From: Xanthostigma xanthostigma | Taxonomy: Eukaryota > Arthropoda > Insecta > Raphidioptera > Raphidiidae | DNA: 64,000 bases | Direction of reading: 5' to 3' | Assembly (NCBI GenBank): GCA_963575645.1 | Contig: OY754470.1 | Location: 47,275,201 to 47,339,200, forward strand | Part shown: positions 46,195 through 56,613 of the stretch, one piece after another | How the letters are laid out: each line of letters begins with the position of its first letter | Position numbering within the stretch: the first letter of the stretch is position 1 | Made by a program: the position numbers and the translations under genes | The notes under the pieces: generated by a model | The model's database searches: none | What the model was told of the DNA's origin: nothing | The model's input: the letters and a program-made list of their open reading frames with translations, nothing else

Positions 46195-47188
46195 AACGTC
46201 TTATAAATTGATGAATCACCAATCTTATAAATTGATAAAACACCGGCTGCATGCACGAAAAAGTGTAACGTTCCTAACGCGTAACGTTCGTAACGCGTAA
46301 CGTTCCTAACGTTCCTAACGCGTAACGTTCCGCCTGACCCTGTGCGTGCTTTTTGCTAATTTCTCGCTCAATTTAAATCAGATCGGTTTGAAACCAGTCT
46401 TAAACGAAAGAGGAGAACATTTTACATAGATTTCGTATAACAGAATTTGCCTAAACAGTTTTTTTATACAAATTTATATAGAAAAATAGCTGTATAAATG
46501 CAATGTTGTCTAATGCATGGCGCGACGCGGTCGGTCGTCTTTGTTTGCCGTACATGGAAATTAGAAGAGAACGTATGTCTTGTCTTAACATGAAAACGGC
46601 TGCATTTCTAATGTTTAATTCAATTTTTTGACATTAGTATTTTGTGAAATGCAACGCCTTCTAAGTTAAGTATTGGAATAACTAATTATTATTAGAACAT
46701 AATACTTTGACAGTTGCAAACGTCACTTTTGACATTTCTTATCATTCCGACACCAAGGATAAGCGGATTGAAACCAAATTTTGGGAGGATGTTTGATATG
46801 CAAATATGAAGTGGCCTATTGTTTTTGGGGAACATCGGCGCATGCGTAAAAGAATATATCTCTTATAATGATGTTTTATATAATAATAATATAGTTTTTA
46901 AAACGGTTTTTACTCTATCTATTTTTACTAGAAATTTTTGTAAATTTTTTGGGGAAAATCGGCGCATGCGCAAAAGAGATACATGCCATAGTTGTTTTTT
47001 ATATAATAATAGTATACTTTTTATAGTGTTTTATTATTCTACTTAATAAAATTTACCTAAATTTGAAGCGAAAGATGCAATATCATAGATTCGAATTATT
47101 ATAATTATTATATAAATTTAGGTTATGTATTACGGAATACGTTATCACGTAAAACTATCGTCCGTAAACCGACTTTACAGACAACCCA
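46195..47188 (+). mobile_element. Helentron-associated element, copy 4, with extra insert
   Basis: 5' end TTGACGTGATAACGTCTTAT; 3' subterminal repeat, then the hairpin at 47160-47182. The tandem array is at 46262-46332. About 330 bp (roughly 46785-47115) are absent from the other copies. They consist of two direct repeats of about 115 bp, each starting TTTTGGGGAA-ATCGGCGCAT. Confidence 0.75.
46828..47045 (+). repeat. Direct repeat with GCGCATGCGC sites
   Basis: Two copies start near 46825 and 46949. Each has ATCGGCGCATGCG, AAAAGA, then TTTTATATAATAATA-TAT. The second contains the perfect palindrome GCGCATGCGC at 46962-46971, the first GCGCATGCGT. GCGCATGCGC is the known NRF-1/Ewg motif. Function here is inference only. 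Confidence 0.55.
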
Positions 47189-47326
47189 TTTTTTTTAAAT
47201 AAAACTTTGACACCGTCTCTCCGTTGATGTTGATATTTTGAAAAAGCACCGAAAGAAAAAAAATCTTATTTGTTGAAGGATTGTTCACTGGTGAAAGGAT
47301 AACGTCAACTTTGGTATCATCCTGTA

Positions 47327-47994
47327 TATTGTTGTACAAAATGGAGTTCAACGACTGACACAAATTTGTTAGACCTTGTTTATTTTGATGATATTATATT
47401 GAATATAGGCTGACTACAATAATAATTGATTAGTCTATATAGTGCATTATTAAAATGCCATGATGTAGTTTAATAATAATTTCATTGGGGAAGAACAGTA
47501 TGTGAAATATTTTATAAGTAAAACAACCTCCCTGCATGGAAACATATAAGTAGTGAATTAAATCTCTTCGGCGAAATGACGCGGTAAAGGGTTAGGACCT
47601 TTTATTTGCAATAAAAAAATCTGTATTTTAATTAGTATGACGTGTTACAAGGCTATGGTGTTTTTCCTGAATTATTGTTAGTATTCCGTGCAAATGAAAC
47701 ACTTATGGAATCACACCGGTGTCGTCCGTCCGTCTGTCACATTCAATTTTCTCTGAAACTATTTGACGTAAAAATTTGAAATTTGGCACAGTGATAGAGT
47801 TTGGTGGCCCAATCACAGGCGTGAAGTAAAAAACGTAGAATTTGTATTCTGGTGGTTTATTTCAGGGGGTGAAATGAGGAATAAAAAAAAAATCAAAAAT
47901 AAAAATAGAAATTTATTTAAAAGACAACCGACGCCATCAGAAATAAAACACGTGACAATACGACATCTGGGATAAAACGGTGGGTTGACTAATG
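47327..47994. other. No gene found
   Basis: AT-rich. Text near 47690-47830 (GTCCGTCCGTCTGTCACATT, ACTATTTGACGTAAAAATTT) has the style of insect repeat ends but no bounded element. Confidence 0.35.
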
Positions 47995-48575
47995 TTCATA
48001 TTTACCGAACATTATTAAAGTTAGAAGTTACTAATCTTGGATCAAATTTATTCGTTAGGATAAAATTGACTTCCAATTCAACAAGCAAATTATCAGGTAG
48101 AAAAATTAATTAAAGAATAAATATACACTGCTCTATACTCCTTGCTCTTTTTGTTGAATATTTTGACGTTCATCTAAAAATCCGACCGATGGCGTTAGTG
48201 TAAACGTCAAAAAAAGTTTCACAAAATAATGTTTTATCCTAACCCAATTGCACACAAAACTTCCACTAACTTTAATGTTTTACAACTATACACTTTACAA
48301 AAGGTTAATAAAAAAACACATATATAAATTCTTAAGAGCAAACTGTAGATCCACGTTTATGGGTTAGGTATTATGATCTATGTAGCGACCATTATTATTT
48401 TATCAGGCGAATAAATATTTATACCCTGGAAGTAAGACAGAATAGATGTATACCTGCAGTAGACATAATTATAGTTTGTGAATTGAATTATCGTTATTAT
48501 CGTTATTATCGGAGGAATAGTTACCTGAAGAACAAATGAACCGAATAAATAATCACGCTGAATATGGCCATCAGA
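47995..48575. mobile_element. Repeat family F, copy 2 (left end intact)
   Basis: Begins TTCATATTTACCGAAC, the reverse complement of the right end of copy 1 at 26342-26357. The body aligns with 25837-26358. The right end is degraded (ATAATCACGCTGAATATGG). Confidence 0.65.
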
Positions 48576-48702
48576 CATTTCAGGGGTTTTGAATCACCAA
48601 CCCCCTGTCTCTACGGTCTCGCTATTAAAGTTTTACTTAAAAAAATTGCCTTCTAAATTTCAATATCTTGCTACGTCACTGCTCCAAAGTAATTGTTTAG
48701 AC

Positions 48703-49344
48703 CAGCGGTCGGCAATCTTTTAGCAAGCAAGGGCCACATAGTGGCAAATTGAAATAAACGCAGGCCGCACTTGTTCATAAATTTAATAATAGGTAGTATT
48801 TGGATTTTAGAAAATATTTTGCTTGAATGTTATTAAAAATTTAACTGAGAACTTCAAAATAGAACTGTTCTTTTACAAAAATTAGTGTGACGTTTGAGGT
48901 TGTATTTGAGTGGCTATTTGTTGTATGTTAGCTCTCAGGTTTGTAGTTGCAATTCGTAGAATAGCTCTCAAATGCTCATCTGTGAGACGAGAAGCATATT
49001 TATTTTTTCTGTAATTGAGAATCGAAGAGGTTTGTTCGCATAAGTAAGTACTACCAAAAATTGTAATTAATTGCAGAGCAAACCTTTTCAATTCGTAAAA
49101 ATTAGATGGCAAACTGACATAAAAAACAAGATCTTTGATTTCAAAGAAAGAGTTTTTGAGTGTATCATTAGATTGGAGATCAATCACGTTCATTTGTAAT
49201 TGACTAGGTACATCCTCAATATCACAAGAAAAAAGATTTGTGAAAATTAATTTAATTATTTATTTATGTAGTATAGGTATAAGACTTTTATTTATAAAAC
49301 AGTCACGGGCCGCAAGGCATAGGCTCGCGGTTTGCCGATCCCTG
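48703..49344 (-). mobile_element. hAT element with transposase C-terminal relic, perfect 8-bp duplication
   Basis: Ends CAGCGGTCGGCAATCTTTT and GGTTTGCCGATCCCTG are inverted. GTTTAGAC flanks both sides (48695-48702 and 49345-49352). GGGCCACATAGTGGC and CGGGCCGCAAGGC lie just inside. It holds the transposase fragment at 48882-49193 on the minus strand. An internally deleted copy of an autonomous hAT. Confidence 0.92.
48882..49193 (-). pseudogene. hAT transposase C-terminal (dimerisation) fragment
   Basis: The 103-residue frame contains LPSNFYELKRFALQLITIFG, then STYLCEQTSSIL and SRLTDEHLRAILRIATT. This is the hATC dimerisation region of transposases related to the GTF2IRD2/ZBED-type domesticated proteins (usual form: FGSTYLCEQ-FS, K--SRL-DEHL---LRIA). 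The N-terminal BED finger and catalytic RNase-H part are absent. The Met start is arbitrary. A relic, not a gene. Confidence 0.85.
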
Positions 49345-49867
49345 GTTTAGACTTTAGTTTAACACGCAGGTAAAATTTCCACGCACTCATCATAAGTCAA
49401 TCAAAGGTAATAAAGTACTGCGATGGTTAAGAAGAGAAGAGTGCTTGAAAAAATGACCCTTTACAATTTATGTAAATGCAACCTTGGTAATGGCATGCTC
49501 GTTTGTTGAACCAATCGCATGTGTAATTGATTGATAGATATTACGTTGTTAATAATTTCTTATGCACAAACAATATTTTAAACCCTTAAGGTGAAACGTG
49601 TTGCTATAGAAAACCGGTATCGTTACATTCCTTACCGGTAATCACATGATTGCTACTTAAATTTAAAATTAACGTTTAGTCGCGCTTTAATTTATCTGAT
49701 TATGTGTTAATATCGTGGGTAATTATATTTTTACCATGAACTATTTGCAATAATAAAAAAAATGCATGTTTTCGATTCAATACAACATTTCACGTACGTT
49801 GTTACATTTATAGTAAGGGTGGGAGACATACAGCAATCGGGCTAGTAAAAAAATGAGCTAGTCTAAG

Positions 49868-50258
49868 GCTAGGTTTACATGAGAGGCGTTAAACGCGCGT
49901 TAGCAAAACGCGCGTTTACAATTTCAATACAATTGCATATAACTGTATACAGGGTGTCCCATTAAGAATGGGACATAGAACAACCGCAGATTCTCCAATT
50001 CAAAATAAAACGATTAAGCGAAATATGCTTAGATAAAATGTTGCTCGTTTCCGAAATACAGGGTGTTGAAGTTGAAAACTGAAAAATTAGTAATGTCCAT
50101 AATTTTTTTAATACACCGTATAATTTTACTCAAATCGGCACACTTGTTGAATATCATAAAATGCACCTAACAATAAAAAAATTAGTTCAGTACGCTCTAC
50201 CAGTGGCGTACGGCAGGAGTAAGTAATGCTTGTACCCCTTCTAAATGTTACGCCGCTG
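49868..50258. repeat. Cluster of transposon ends (family K end, CAGGGTGTCCC end, short hAT)
   Basis: 49868-49945 repeats the left end of family K (GGCTAGGTTTACATGAGAGG, AACGCGCGTT). It is followed at about 49950 by ACAGGGTGTCCCATTAAGAA, a common insect MITE end, with an inverted GGGACATA. At 50201-50258 CAGTGGCGTACGG and GTTACGCCGCTG frame a 58-bp hAT-like remnant. Confidence 0.45.
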
Positions 50259-50740
50259 TCTAAATTTTAATTTTGACTATAATTTTAATTTTTTTGATAT
50301 TTTATAAATCAATAATGTACACTTGTTAGTTTGTTGTAAAGTCATTGGTTTTCGAGATATTCGCAGTTAAAGATAGATAGACATGTACTTTTTATTTGTA
50401 TTATTATTAATAATATTCCTTTTTACAATTTTGTCTTAAAACCAAACAAAGTAGAAACTAATGTAATGAAATTTTTAAAAAAAATTTAAAAATTTCATTA
50501 AAAAAAAATGTTTTTAGAATATAACTAGATTACAAATATCTTAGAAATATTTTTGGAAAAAAAATTAAATATTGGTGTAATTAATCTGAAAGAATACAAT
50601 ATCATAATATCAATTACAGAAATTATTTTTTAATACTTACTTTGCCCAACTGATTTTCAGAAATGATTTCGAATAATTTATGTTGCCTATTTATTTCACA
50701 GCGTATTTATAAAAGCACGCTTGACAGCTGTGTCTTTTTT

Positions 50741-51406
50741 TTGACGTGATAACGTCTTATAAATTGATGAATCACCAATATTATAAATTGATAAAACACC
50801 GGCTGCATGTTCGAAAAAGTGTAACGTAACGTTCCTAACGCGTAACGTTCCGCCTGACCCTGTGCGTGCTTTTTGCTAATTTCTCGCTCAATTTAAATCA
50901 GATCGGTTTGAAACCAGTCTTAAACGAAAGAGGAGAACATTTTACATAGATTTCGTATAACAGAATTTGCCTAAACAGTTTTTTTATACAAATTTATATA
51001 GAAAAATATTTTATACAAATTTATATAGAAAAATAGCTGTATAAATGCAATGTTGTGTAATGCATGACGCGACGCGGTCGGTTGTCTTTGTTTGCCGTAC
51101 ATGGAAATTAGAAGCAAACGTATGTCTTGTCTTAACATGAAAACAGCTGCATTTCTAATGTTTAATTCAATTTTTTGACATTAGTATATTGTGAAATGCA
51201 AAGCCTTCTAAGTTAAGTATTGGAATAACTAATTATTATTAGAACATAATACTTTGTAAGTTGCAAACGTCACTTTTGACATTTCTTATCATTCCGACAC
51301 CAAGGATAAGCGGATTGAAACCAAATTTTGGGAGGTTTAGGTTATGTATTACGGAATACGTTATCACGTAAAACTATCGTCCGTAAACCGACTTTACAGA
51401 CAACCA
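50741..51406 (+). mobile_element. Helentron-associated element, copy 5
   Basis: Inserted in a T-run (TTTTTT before, TTTTTT after). 5' end TTGACGTGATAACGTCTTAT; 3' hairpin at 51379-51401. It has the shortest tandem array of the related copies (about 50820-50852). A 27-bp block (TTTTATACAAATTTATATAG and following) is duplicated in tandem at about 50983-51035. Confidence 0.75.
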
Positions 51407-52062
51407 TTTTTTCTTTGTCTCCCCTTTTCTCTTGCACGTACAAGGTATACGCATACGAAGGAGTATGGTGTATAGAATAGAATTAACGAACGAGATGCAC
51501 AGGATTTCTTTATTATTTATTATCGTATAGTACACGAAAATCTTCTACTTATCGAGTTTATAAGAACAAACTGACAGAAACAATATCATTTAAGTATTTT
51601 GACGTAATTGAATGTCAAATTACTTTTCTTATGTAACAGTGCAAATTTACAAATAGTACAGTATTCTTTCTCTTTTTATGTTTTATGTCTTAAATAATTT
51701 TGTGTAGATATACGTAATAAACGTGGATATTACTTTTTTTATCTCTACTAATAGTCCGGTGCATTTAGGAATTGACCTAAAAATTTCAGATACATTTTTT
51801 CTTTTGTTGCTCATTCGAAAGGGTCTTCGATGAAGACCTTAACCCTGTATTTGCGCATTCTTCAAATTGCTCCGTCCGCCGCCATCTTTGATTCTGTTTT
51901 TTATTTTCAATTGCTCATATTTCGCGTTCTATTAATCCCACAGCAATCGTTCTAGGGTCGTTGGACTCGTCAGGATTTACTCTTTAATTGAATGTCTATC
52001 AAGTAAAACTCTCCAATGTAAACTCTTCAGTAAGTAATTCACTCTCCGTAAAGTAAGTGTTT
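51407..52062. other. No gene found
   Basis: AT-rich. CCGTCCGCCGCCATCTTTGA near 51871 contains a YY1-like CCGCCATCTT, but no gene could be linked to it. Confidence 0.3.
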
Positions 52063-52198
52063 AAATAGTATATTGTGCAACTAGTGCGGCAAGTTGTCGA
52101 TTGACCCCTCAAGCGAATGGGCGCACTCGCTTCGCTCGTGCGCTCAACTTCACTTTCGTGGACAATCGAAAATGCCGCACGAGTTGCACATACTATTT
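52063..52198. repeat. Hairpin repeat, GTGCAACTAGTGCGGC type
   Basis: AAATAGTATATTGTGCAACT, then AGTGCGGCA-GTTGTCGATTG, pairs with CAATCGAAAATGCCGCACGA followed by GTTGCACATACTATTT. The inner part has GCGCACTCGCTTCGCTCGTG, itself self-complementary in pieces. The small open frame across it is not supported. Confidence 0.6.
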
Positions 52199-53151
52199 TT
52201 TATTACGAATAAATTAAAATTCTCAGAACAATTAATGTTCAATTTTAAAATACACAATTTTTGCTGTCACATTTAGTATTGGTAACTACGGTAGCTCTAA
52301 ATTTGCGTGCGGCAAACAATAATTTCAGTGCGACAAATAAAGTTTGCGCACGCAAATGAAAATAGCTAATTTTCAACCGTAACAGCATGCGTAAAGATAC
52401 CACTTTTCCCGCATGAGTAATAAAAAAAAATTAACCAACCCTGTGTGGTGAATTTTGTAACCGAATACTTCCAAAAAATAATGGAGCTCTTTTTGTCCTA
52501 CGAAGATTTGGTTTGACTGAAAGTGTGATGCAGAGAGATAAATAAACTTTTTTGCAAAAACACGTTTTCTATACACGCCAGTGACCTCAAGAAGTGAAAA
52601 GATTATAAAATTGCAAAGAGTGAATTTTGACCTAAATTACTATGATTCCCCCACTTGTAATTAAAAGTGATGTAACATTTTACAACTACTGAAGAAATTA
52701 TTTACAGTATGTGAAACAAAAAAAAGTTTAAAAAATAATATATTGCGTGAAAAGTATGAGAATATGCTTTTTTTAAAGAAGTGCGATATTTTGAGATGAG
52801 TTTCAAAATCATTGCGCGAGTTTAAAAAAAAGCTGTTACTAACACTTTTTACGCACGATACTTTTTATAGCGAGAAGATGTAAACAGCTGTGCGTAAAAA
52901 GTGGAACAATTGACAAACCCGTGTCGAAAAAGGGTTTTTTTTATGTGCGTTCATAAATCGAGTATTTACACACGGTCTGTAGCCATAAAAAAGCACCATT
53001 TGACACGTGCGCTTTATAAAATAGTGGTTTATGTATCTAGGATGTAATGAAGGTTATTTTTAATGAGTAAGTGACATTTGCTAAAACTAGCATCTAAATA
53101 TCATTTCGTTTAGGTACTACATTTTTTATCGCGCATCTTCAATAAAATAGT

Positions 53152-53718
53152 TACGCTAGGAAAGAATCTTTTGACAGGCGACTTTTGCGCCCTCTCGTGT
53201 TTTTTTTTTTTTTTTTTTAATCTGGTTCAGTCAAAACCTTAGTGTCATATGTTTTACGAGCATTTTAATAAGGATCAATTGTCGAATAAAATGGGGAAAA
53301 AGCTATCAAATCGGAAGTGCTGTGTTGTTGATTGTAAAGATACACCAACTAAACATCCAGAATTACAATTTCACCGTTTTCCTGGATTTTCTTATGAATT
53401 AGAGAGGAAAAAAATGGACTGCTGCAGTACGTCGTCAAGGGTAATTAAATTTTATTTTACGTCTATAATCATTATTAAATACATGAAAAATATCATAATT
53501 GTTATATTTTTGTTAAAAAAAAAATATTTAAAAAATTTGGAAATTAAAAATGTGTATCATTTATGTAGTTTTTTTACTGACATTTTGCGTAAATATATTT
53601 TTATAATTAAGAATAACGCTGGTTTCCATGCGTTTGTAAGTTTTGGGTGAACCACTTTTGAAAAAATCAAACACGAGATGGTGCGAAGGTCGCGTGTCAA
53701 AGATACTTTCCTAACGTA
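53152..53718. mobile_element. P-element-like relic with THAP domain and inverted ends
   Basis: The left arm 53152-53203 (TACGCTAGGAAAGAATCTTT, then GACAGGCGAC and CTCTCGTGTTT) and the right arm 53669-53718 are reverse complements with some mismatches. Between them lies a THAP-domain coding start, whose ATG is about 140 bp from the left tip. P elements encode a THAP domain at the transposase N-terminus and have inverted ends, which fits an internally deleted copy. A clear 8-bp target duplication was not found, so outer borders are uncertain. Confidence 0.55.
53291..53440 (+). pseudogene. THAP zinc-finger exon with one-base frameshift
   Basis: From ATG at 53291: MGKKLSNRKCCVVDCKDTP then ELQFHRFPGFSYELER. 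This shows the first Cys pair and the HRFP motif of the C2CH THAP DNA-binding domain. A seven-A run at 53408-53414 shifts the frame. In the next frame the text reads KKWTAAVRRQ, the expected Trp-containing segment, up to a donor at 53441 (AAGG|GTAATT). So one extra A, by mutation or sequencing error, breaks it. No further exon with the remaining Cys/His residues is seen before the right inverted repeat. The longer frame beginning at 53249 adds an N-terminal stretch unlike THAP proteins. Confidence 0.75.
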
Positions 53719-53733
53719 TAAGTTTCAATTTAA

Positions 53734-54689
53734 TTGCAGTATATTTTCCAAATTTTTGACATTTCATTTGTGAAATATACTTCTGACACAATAGGTTACC
53801 TACTATAATAGTTAATCACCGTTAAAATTTAGACATTTAAACATTTTTTTTATTTAATTAATGTAAAGTCAGAAAGTTGTTTTCCATTTTAATTGGTGCG
53901 TCAACACTTTTTATAAGAATAGATGTTATCCCTGCAGCATTGACGCACTCGAATTTTTATAAATTTCCTAAATTAATTAACCACTATATAGTATAAAGTA
54001 GAGGTGGTGAACTTTTTTATATTCGAGTTCCAAAAATTGATTGTTTTTAGTGTGCATTAAAAAAAAATCATGCTTTTAGATGAATGCAAAAAAGAAATAT
54101 TTTTAAAAATTGCGTATTTTGTGACTCACTAGACCGTGGTCAAAACCTATAGGATACTTGTCGTTGCTTAGAATTTTTAAATTTGGCACTAAAGGAGATC
54201 TTATTGTCATAGCACAAAAGGCAAAATCTGAAAACCTATGTGAAACCTATTTTTTATTAAGTTTGTCGATTTATTGTCAATCAACAAAGATGTTAAATAA
54301 ATAAAACTATCGACCAATTTTTCAGACAAATATATTAACAAAAAATATATAAAATAAATACATTGACGTTTTGGTCCGGGTTTGAAAGATGTTAAAAGTT
54401 TTCTGGAGTTGTTGGTACCGGGATAGGCTTGTTCAATAATTGATGGTGGCTCAAGATCATCCACTTTGTCTTCTTCAGCACGTGTTAGGCAATTACAAGA
54501 AACAAATGAACACATTTCTTAGAATCTCATCGTTAACGTCTAAATAATGACTTATTGTTTCGCTATTGAGAGTGGTTGTTACGCTATATACATGGTTTCT
54601 GGTTTCTACGCTAGTGATGTATCGCTCCTGAGCGAGTCGTTCATAATGAACGACTCCTGTATCGAAGCGGAGCGAGTTGCTCTTTTTTT
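53734..54689. other. No gene found
   Basis: AT-rich. The minus-strand open frame 54207-54515 has a polar start without a recognisable domain. At 54607-54673 is GAGCGAGTCGTTCATAATGA and its echo AACGACTC, part of a GAGCGA/TCGCTC-rich repeat also seen at 55757-55835. Confidence 0.35.
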
Positions 54690-55083
54690 AAACGCTTTAT
54701 ATTAGTTTGGGTTGTAACTAACTATGTATGTATGTATGTATGTATTATGTATGTATGTATGCATGTAACGGAATCTTTGAGCATAATTTTCACCAATTTC
54801 CCGAAGTCTGATTAATTTGAAACTTTGCATACGTATCAAGGACCGATGACAATGCAATAATTTGATAACAGTTTCCCATTATCCTTATTAGGACCCCCAG
54901 GATTAATAAATTCTTTTATAGATCCTCTGTAGTAAACGCTTTATTTTCACCAATTTCCCGAAGTCTGATTAATTTGAAACTTTGCATACGTATCAAGGAC
55001 CGATGACAATGCAATAATTTGATAACAGTTTCCCATTATCCTTATTAGGACCCCCAGGATTAATAAATTCTTTTATAGATCCT
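54690..55083 (+). repeat. Element preceding foldback D2, with a 158-bp tandem duplication
   Basis: Starts with ACGCTTTATATTAGTTTGGG and a (TATG)n microsatellite (54722-54764). A unit then begins at 54785 and again at 54943. About 140 bp are identical by eye, starting ATTTTCACCAATTTCCCGAA and ending TTTTATAGATCCT. It leads directly into the foldback at 55085, so it is probably the 5' part of the same element. Confidence 0.75.
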
Positions 55084-55084
55084 C

Positions 55085-55322
55085 AAACTAAAAAGTGAAA
55101 AATAAAATATAGTTTAAAAAAAACTAAAAAACACGCTTTATATCGAACTAAAAAGTAAAAAATAATTTTTTTAAAATAAGCTTAAAAAGCGTTGGGCGCT
55201 TTGTTCCACATTTTCGTACATCGAGCGCCCAACGCTTTTTAAGCTTATTTTAAAAAAATTATTTTTTACTTTTTAGTTCGATATAAAGCGTGTTTTTTAG
55301 TTTTTTTTAAACTATATTTTTT
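55085..55322. mobile_element. Foldback family D, copy 2
   Basis: Arms of about 105 bp (AACTAAAAAACACGCTTTAT, CGAACTAAAAAGTAAAAAAT, AATAAGCTTAAAAAGCGTTG) are almost perfect reverse complements. The loop contains TTTGTTCCACATTTTCGTAC then ATCGAGCG, conserved with copy 1 at 35838. Confidence 0.8.
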
Positions 55323-56174
55323 TGTGAATGACTCACTCCGAGCGCCATTGCTCTGTACTGAGCTATTCTGTACTGTTGCATTCGCACATTTACAGACGCA
55401 CACAGAACAGACCACAGAGGCAATAGTGAATTTTGCACGTCATTTAATGTTGAATGACACACTGTAAGTGCAATAGTACTAAGCTTACAGTGACTTAAAC
55501 CATTCACATTGACGTCGTTGACAAAGATATAATATTGTAACAATAAACATTATTATTGTTAAGCTTTTATTATACTTTATAGTCTATCCGAAATGCGAAT
55601 AATATAGGTACGATCAGAATCATATTAAAATGAGCTCAGAGCTGAGTGTGTGTATTAAGCTGTGCAATGCTACGTAACTCCTGAGTATGCATGATGACAG
55701 TTCACACCTCTGCAGTCTGCACTCTTGTGTAGTGCGTACTGTTTAGTGTCGCCCCTTTGAACGACTCGCTCTGAGCGACTCTTTTTAGTGAGCGGAGCGC
55801 ACGGAGCCAGCTCCCAATAATGAGTCATGTGGACACATCACTATTGTACGCCTATTTGCATAATTAGCCACGTCCTTCTATATTATCGTTCATCGTTAAT
55901 CAGTAATCTTGTATAAGATGGTGCAAACATTTTTATTTCATTCTTCTCTGTTGAAACCCCATTCATTGAGTGCATTGTATCATAATAAGCAAATACTTAA
56001 AATTAGTAAACAGTGAATAATCAATTAGCAAAAAATATACTGTCTGCAGAACCATTAACCTCAAGGAAATTAAACAATTAACAGAGAATTTAAAAGTGCT
56101 AAACTGGCAAAATAGTGTGTTTGTTAATATACATGAATGCATTACTAATTGCATTTATATTATGTTTATGTATC
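55323..56174. other. No gene found
   Basis: At 55757-55835 GAACGACTCGCTCTGAGCGA and related text match the block before 54690, suggesting both belong to one larger repeat enclosing the D2 foldback. The minus-strand open frame at 55307-55543 overlaps the D2 end and is unsupported. Confidence 0.35.
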
Positions 56175-56613
56175 GAACTGCGTAGAGTAGTGGTGAGGGC
56201 ACTAGACTCGTATTTGGGAGGTACCGGGTTCGTATCCCGGCGGGGACAGATGTGTGGCTGAGACTTTTTCCTGCTGCCCCCCGCCAAAAAAACGGTAGCC
56301 TGTGCCGACCATCTTGTTGAGGTTTTCTATGGCTTCCCTCAATAATTCCAGATAAATATCGAGATGGTTCGTTATTCAAGGCCATGGCCGATTACCTGTC
56401 AAACTCCTATGCTCAAAATTTGCCTACCTTATTATAATTTCCTAAAATTCCTTCATTCGCCCATTGATATTAATTAAGTGGAAATTTAAAAATGTAGAAA
56501 ATAACGGGAAATGTGATAGATGGAAAATAGTAATGGTGCGAATGGCGTCTGTTATGACATAAAGTCGAGAAACGGACGTTAAACGCATTATTATTATTAT
56601 TTTATTCATATTT
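56175..56613 (+). repeat. tRNA-derived SINE-like repeat S, full copy
   Basis: The tRNA-like head has box A-like TAGTGGTGAGGGCACTAGAC and box B GGTTCGTATCC at 56227-56237. A body of about 350 bp follows (GTTTTCTATGGCTTCCCTCA, TGTCAAACTCCTATGCTCAA, GGTGCGAATGGCGTCTGTTA) and an (ATT)n tail. Related copies are at 63045-63428 (-) and 30494-30660 (-). Box A/B spacing fits RNA polymerase III. No target duplication was confirmed. Confidence 0.75.

Larger units (their letters stand above)
45534..47326. mobile_element. MITE family B, copy 2, split by a nested element
   Basis: The left end ACGGGTGATTCCAAAGTTGA and the right end (TTGGTATCATCCTGTA) match those at 8232-8715. Inner sequences appear twice in opposite orientation. 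The element at 46195-47188 interrupts it; the flanks TTATTAATAAATTTTAATTT and TTTTTTTAAATAAAACTTTG join to give the family sequence seen in copy 1. Confidence 0.75.

Noticed and set aside
53441-53650. C-terminal part of the 53249-53650 open frame
   Set aside because: After the GT donor at 53441 the text is AT-rich intron-like sequence with no THAP or transposase similarity.
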